7,950 nt of DNA, from contig JAFYFK010000239.1 in the NCBI GenBank assembly GCA_017543805.1, positions 1 through 7,950 on the forward strand. Direction: 5' to 3'. This document shows, piece after piece, positions 5,164-7,950 of the stretch (its first letter is position 1; each line of letters begins with the position of its first letter). The notes under the pieces were generated by a model. That model was given only the letters and a program-made list of their open reading frames with translations. It had not been told where the DNA came from and ran no database searches. Source of the DNA: Bacillota bacterium (lineage in GTDB: Bacteria; Bacillota; Clostridia; Peptostreptococcales; Anaerovoracaceae). The position numbers were made by a program, and so were the translations under genes.

Positions 5164-5886
5164 ATGATGACAGTGCACGAAGTCAGCCGGCTGACGGGAA
5201 TAAGCATCAGGACGCTGCAGTATTACGACAATATCGGGCTGCTGAGCCCCTCCGGACGCAGCGGTTCCGGATACAGGCTTTACGATGATAAAAATCTTGA
5301 ACTACTGCAGCAAATACTGCTGTTCAGGGAACTTGAATTTCCGCTGAAGGAAATAAAACAGATCATTAAAAGTTCTGATTATGACAAAACCAGAGCCCTG
5401 AAGCAGCAGATAAAACTGCTCGAGCTCAGGAGAGAGCATATCGACGGTCTTCTTGATCTTGCGGTAAAGAGTTTAAATAAAGAGGGTGACATTATGGATT
5501 TTAAGGCATTTGACAACAGCAAACTCGAACAGTACGCGGCCGAAGCCAGAAAAAGCTGGGGCGGCACAAAGGAATATAAAGAGTTCGAAGAAAAGAATAT
5601 CAGCGCGGAAGAGCACAAAGAGCTCGCCGGCCGTATGATGGCCATATTTGCCGAATTCGGGGCAGTCAAGGACGGAGCGCCGGATTCGGCGGAGGCCGCG
5701 GCGATCGTAAGAAAACTGCAGGACTTTATCTCCGCGCATTATTACAAATGCAGCGACGAGGTCCTCGCCGGCCTCGGGAAGATGTACGGCTCCGGCGGCG
5801 ATTTTACAGCAAACATCAATGCGGCAGCCGGTGACGGGATCGCGGAATTCGCGTCAAAGGCAATCGAAGCTTACTGCAGAAAGTAA
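5164..5886 (+). CDS. MerR family transcriptional regulator with C-terminal TipAS drug-sensing domain
   Basis: This is a 240-residue protein. The N-terminal winged helix-turn-helix (about 1-70) shows the MerR hallmarks TVHEVSRLTGISIRTLQYYD, IGLLSP and GYRLYDD. A dimerisation helix runs from about 74 to 108. Residues 112-240 match the TipAS antibiotic-recognition domain, with the SWGGTKEY signature (131-138), HYYKCSDE (192-199) and terminal AYCRK; Cys196 and Cys238 are visible. TipAL and Mta proteins bind hydrophobic peptide or multidrug ligands and activate 19-bp-spacer promoters, including their own. The start at 5164 has AAAGGAG 9 nt upstream; the next codon is also ATG, so the start could be one codon later. 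It is divergent from the ABC-F gene, a likely second target (inference). An internal ATG with its own Shine-Dalgarno sits exactly at the domain boundary. Confidence 0.95.
   Translation: MMTVHEVSRLTGISIRTLQYYDNIGLLSPSGRSGSGYRLYDDKNLELLQQILLFRELEFPLKEIKQIIKSSDYDKTRALKQQIKLLELRREHIDGLLDLAVKSLNKEGDIMDFKAFDNSKLEQYAAEARKSWGGTKEYKEFEEKNISAEEHKELAGRMMAIFAEFGAVKDGAPDSAEAAAIVRKLQDFISAHYYKCSDEVLAGLGKMYGSGGDFTANINAAAGDGIAEFASKAIEAYCRK
5481..5496 (+). promoter_or_regulatory. Internal ribosome binding site and ATG for a free TipAS domain
   Basis: Within the MerR gene AGAGGG (5481-5486) lies 7 nt before an in-frame ATG at 5494 (Met111). Starting there would give a 130-residue protein holding the drug-binding domain without the DNA-binding part. 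Streptomyces tipA is known to make TipAL and TipAS from one gene in this way. The spacing and domain boundary fit; use of the site is inferred. Confidence 0.55.
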
Positions 5887-5888
5887 AA

Positions 5889-5929
5889 GAAACGCCGGAC
5901 GGGTCGGGCCGTCCGGCGTTTTATTTTCA
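5889..5929 (+). terminator. Bidirectional terminator between the MerR gene and miaB
   Basis: AACGCCGGACGG (5891-5902) and CCGTCCGGCGTT (5909-5920) form a perfect 12-bp stem with a 6-nt loop. TTATTTTC follows on the plus strand and TCTTTTACTTT on the minus strand, so it can end both convergent transcripts. It lies 4 nt after the MerR stop and 22 nt after the miaB stop. Confidence 0.9.
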
Positions 5930-5942
5930 TCTGAAACAATGC

Positions 5943-7307
5943 TCAGTCAGATCCGCAGAGTTCGCCGTACAGGCTGAAGGTCTGGGCTTTGACGATCTTT
6001 ACTGGAACGATCTGCCCGACCAGCGACGGATCTCCGGGAAGATCAACGACCTTACCCTGTTCCGTGCGGCCTGTAAGCATGGACGCGTCGGTCTTGCTTG
6101 GGCCTTCGACGAGCACCGGAAGAACAGCGTCCTGAAGTTCCCTGCTCTTCTCTTCCTGTATCCCGTGCAGGACGTCCATAAGACGGTCGAAGCGCTCATG
6201 ACATACAGCGTCAGGGACCTGTTCCATCTTCGCGGCAGGCGTGCCGGGACGCGGGGAATAGATAAATGTAAACGCGGAGTCGAAGCGGACTTCCCTCACA
6301 AGCCTCAGAGTTTCCTCAAAATCCTCCTCGGTCTCGCCGGGGAATCCGACTATCAGATCCGTTGTGATGGCGATCTCCGGACAGGCTGCACGCAGTTTGT
6401 CTACAATGCGTAGAAAATCATCGTGCGTATAGTGACGGTTCATACGGCGCAGCACATCGTCGCTTCCCGACTGCACAGGAAGATGGATCATGCGGCAAAG
6501 GTTTTTGCATTCGGCAAAGCACTTTACAAGATCGTCCGAAACATCTTTGGGATGGGACGACATAAAGCGTATGCGCTCTATCCCTTCTATTTTGTCGACC
6601 TCCCTCAGCAGGGCGGCAAAATCCGGACCGGAGGCGTCGTCTCCTATGTAATAGCCCGCGCCTTCCAGCCTTGAGCGCCCGTAGGAATTGACGTTCTGGC
6701 CGAGCAGCATTATCTCCTTTACGCCGTCGGCAGCCAGCGCGCGGCATTCCGCCAGGACGTCTCCGGGCCTTCTGCTGCGTTCGCGCCCGCGGGTGTAAGG
6801 TACTATGCAGTAGGTGCAGAAATTGTTGCAGCCGTCCATAATGTTGACGAATGCCTTGAACGGAAACTCCCTGGCTGAAGGAAGGTTTTCGGCTATCTCC
6901 CCGCCGTTCTCGACTATCTCCTCTACGCGTTTGTGACCCGGGATCCTTGCTCTCTCAAACAGTTCCGGGAACGCCTCGATGTTCTGCGTTCCGAAGATAA
7001 GGTCGACCCAGGGGTAGCGCTTTTTGATATTATTCCTGACGATCTCCTGCTGCATCATGCAGCCGCAGAGCGCCACGACCTTTTCCGGGTCCGCTTCCTT
7101 GCCGTGCTTAAGCTGGCCGAGCACCCCGTAAAAGCGCTTGTCGGCGTTGTCGCGCACGCTGCAGGTATTGAGGATGACCACGTCGGATGCCTTGGGATCC
7201 TCAGAGTGGACGTATCCCATCTCCTCGAGCATGCCTGCCAGAGTCTCGCTGTCGCGCTCGTTCATCTGGCATCCGAAGGTAATAATGTTGTAAGTTTTTT
7301 CGTTCAT
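5943..7307 (-). CDS. miaB: tRNA-2-methylthio-N6-dimethylallyladenosine synthase MiaB
   Basis: This 454-residue radical SAM methylthiotransferase adds the 2-methylthio group to i6A at position 37 of tRNAs reading UNN codons. Domains are in the standard order. The N-terminal UPF0004 domain has auxiliary [4Fe-4S] ligands Cys13 (FGCQMN), Cys49 (NTCSVRD) and Cys83 (CGCMMQ). The radical SAM core has CNNFCTYC, giving Cys160, Cys164 and Cys167, plus PYTRGRERSR, LLGQNVNSYG and the HLPVQSGSD segment. A C-terminal TRAM domain (about 383-448) is present. Together with FGCQMNERDSE these motifs favour MiaB over MtaB or RimO. Length is normal and all six cluster cysteines are present. The start at 7307 has only a modest GGGA ribosome binding site. 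It follows plsY by 42 nt with no terminator or clear promoter between, so the two are probably co-transcribed. Confidence 0.97.
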   Translation of the reverse strand: MNEKTYNIITFGCQMNERDSETLAGMLEEMGYVHSEDPKASDVVILNTCSVRDNADKRFYGVLGQLKHGKEADPEKVVALCGCMMQQEIVRNNIKKRYPWVDLIFGTQNIEAFPELFERARIPGHKRVEEIVENGGEIAENLPSAREFPFKAFVNIMDGCNNFCTYCIVPYTRGRERSRRPGDVLAECRALAADGVKEIMLLGQNVNSYGRSRLEGAGYYIGDDASGPDFAALLREVDKIEGIERIRFMSSHPKDVSDDLVKCFAECKNLCRMIHLPVQSGSDDVLRRMNRHYTHDDFLRIVDKLRAACPEIAITTDLIVGFPGETEEDFEETLRLVREVRFDSAFTFIYSPRPGTPAAKMEQVPDAVCHERFDRLMDVLHGIQEEKSRELQDAVLPVLVEGPSKTDASMLTGRTEQGKVVDLPGDPSLVGQIVPVKIVKAQTFSLYGELCGSD

Positions 7308-7349
7308 ATCGTTCCCGGCAGTTTTACACGGACTTCCGATGAGCGCCGC

Positions 7350-7946
7350 CTATTTATCCTTTTTCTTAAAATTCACCTTTGGCTCTTCGCCCTTAAATAT
7401 CCGCTTAATGTTCGGCCAATGCTTTATTATCACTATCAGGGCCAGCACCGCAACATACGGGACAAAGCCCGGAACCAGCTTCCATGCAAGAAAAGGCGCG
7501 GCGATCGCCCCGACTATCGAGCCGGGCGACACTCTCTGCGTCGCGAACATCACCGCCAGCGCAACCGCAAGAGCCAGAAGCCCCAGCCGCCAGTCGACCG
7601 TAAGAAGGACTCCGAGCGCCGTGGCAATGCCCTTGCCGCCCTTAAAGCCCCAGACCGCAGGCCAGATGTGGCCGACCACTACCATAACAGCCGCCGCGTA
7701 TGCGCCTGTGCTGCCATAAAGCGCGCGGCCTATAAGCACAGCCGCGACGCCCTTAAGCACGTCCACGAGCAGCGTAGCGACAGCCCATCCCGTGCCGTAG
7801 CTTCGCAGCACATTGGTAGTCCCGGCGTTGCCGCTCCCGTGCTTTCTTATGTCGTCGCCCCTGAGCCTGCTGAGGATCATCGCTCCGGAGAGGTTGCCCA
7901 GCAGATAGGCGATCAGTATCGAAAGAATAAGCGGAGTGTTGATCAT
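7350..7946 (-). CDS. plsY: Glycerol-3-phosphate acyltransferase PlsY
   Basis: This 198-residue membrane enzyme transfers acyl groups from acyl-phosphate to glycerol 3-phosphate, making lysophosphatidic acid in phospholipid synthesis (the PlsX/PlsY pathway). The three conserved loops are all present: SGNAGTTNVLRSYG (38-51), GHIWPAVWGFKGGKGIAT (92-109) and KHWPNIKRIFKGEEPK (174-189). They are separated by hydrophobic spans consistent with about five to seven membrane helices. The N-terminus (MINTPLILSILIAYLLGNLSGAM) matches the usual start of the family. The gene is complete, but its ribosome binding site and promoter lie beyond the right edge, since only 4 bases of upstream sequence are visible. 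Confidence 0.97.
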   Translation of the reverse strand: MINTPLILSILIAYLLGNLSGAMILSRLRGDDIRKHGSGNAGTTNVLRSYGTGWAVATLLVDVLKGVAAVLIGRALYGSTGAYAAAVMVVVGHIWPAVWGFKGGKGIATALGVLLTVDWRLGLLALAVALAVMFATQRVSPGSIVGAIAAPFLAWKLVPGFVPYVAVLALIVIIKHWPNIKRIFKGEEPKVNFKKKDK

Positions 7947-7950
7947 TCGT

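Overview
The window looks like chromosome of a moderately GC-rich anaerobic Firmicute, probably a clostridial (Eubacteriales-type) lineage. This is an inference from the gene content (PlsY, MiaB, TipAS-type MerR, ABC-F, DUF2974 hydrolase), from the strong AAAGGAG-type ribosome binding sites, and from the intrinsic terminators and consensus TTGACA/TATAAT promoters. I see no mobile element, CRISPR array, tRNA or rRNA. Every gene but one (the MerR regulator) lies on the minus strand.

Layout from right to left, in the direction of minus-strand transcription. (1) plsY (7946-7350) and miaB (7307-5943) are housekeeping genes for phospholipid synthesis and tRNA modification, 42 nt apart and probably co-transcribed. 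A 12-bp bidirectional terminator (5891-5920) separates miaB from the convergent MerR gene. (2) A MerR/TipAS drug-sensing regulator (5164-5886, plus strand) has a MerR-style promoter with a 19-bp spacer and an internal Shine-Dalgarno plus ATG that could make a free TipAS domain. (3) Divergent to it is an ABC-F ribosome-protection type ATPase (4758-3160). (4) Behind an extended -10 promoter lies a membrane-stress-like cluster: M50 site-2 protease (3080-2319), SPFH/stomatin (2303-1401) and a small single-pass membrane protein (1388-852). These have 12-15 nt gaps, and the two downstream genes have Shine-Dalgarno sequences touching the preceding stop codon. (5) After a terminator comes a DUF2974/Mbeg1-like alpha/beta hydrolase cut off by the left edge (789 to below 1).

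The most notable element is the 405-nt region 4759-5163 upstream of the ABC-F gene. On the minus strand it holds a consensus promoter with a perfect 14-bp palindrome between -35 and -10, then a three-codon upstream ORF (Met-Arg-Lys-stop) behind an AAGGAGG Shine-Dalgarno. It ends in an intrinsic terminator just before the ABC-F ribosome binding site. Three mutually exclusive pairing segments link them: segment 1 directly after the uORF stop, segment 2 mid-leader, and segment 3 in the terminator. This is the layout of a ribosome-mediated transcription attenuator: a drug-stalled ribosome on the tiny uORF would cover segment 1, free segment 2 to break the terminator, and switch on the ABC-F gene. 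The divergent TipAS regulator suggests a compact two-layer (DNA operator plus RNA attenuator) antibiotic-response locus. The pairings were found by eye and have not been folded computationally.
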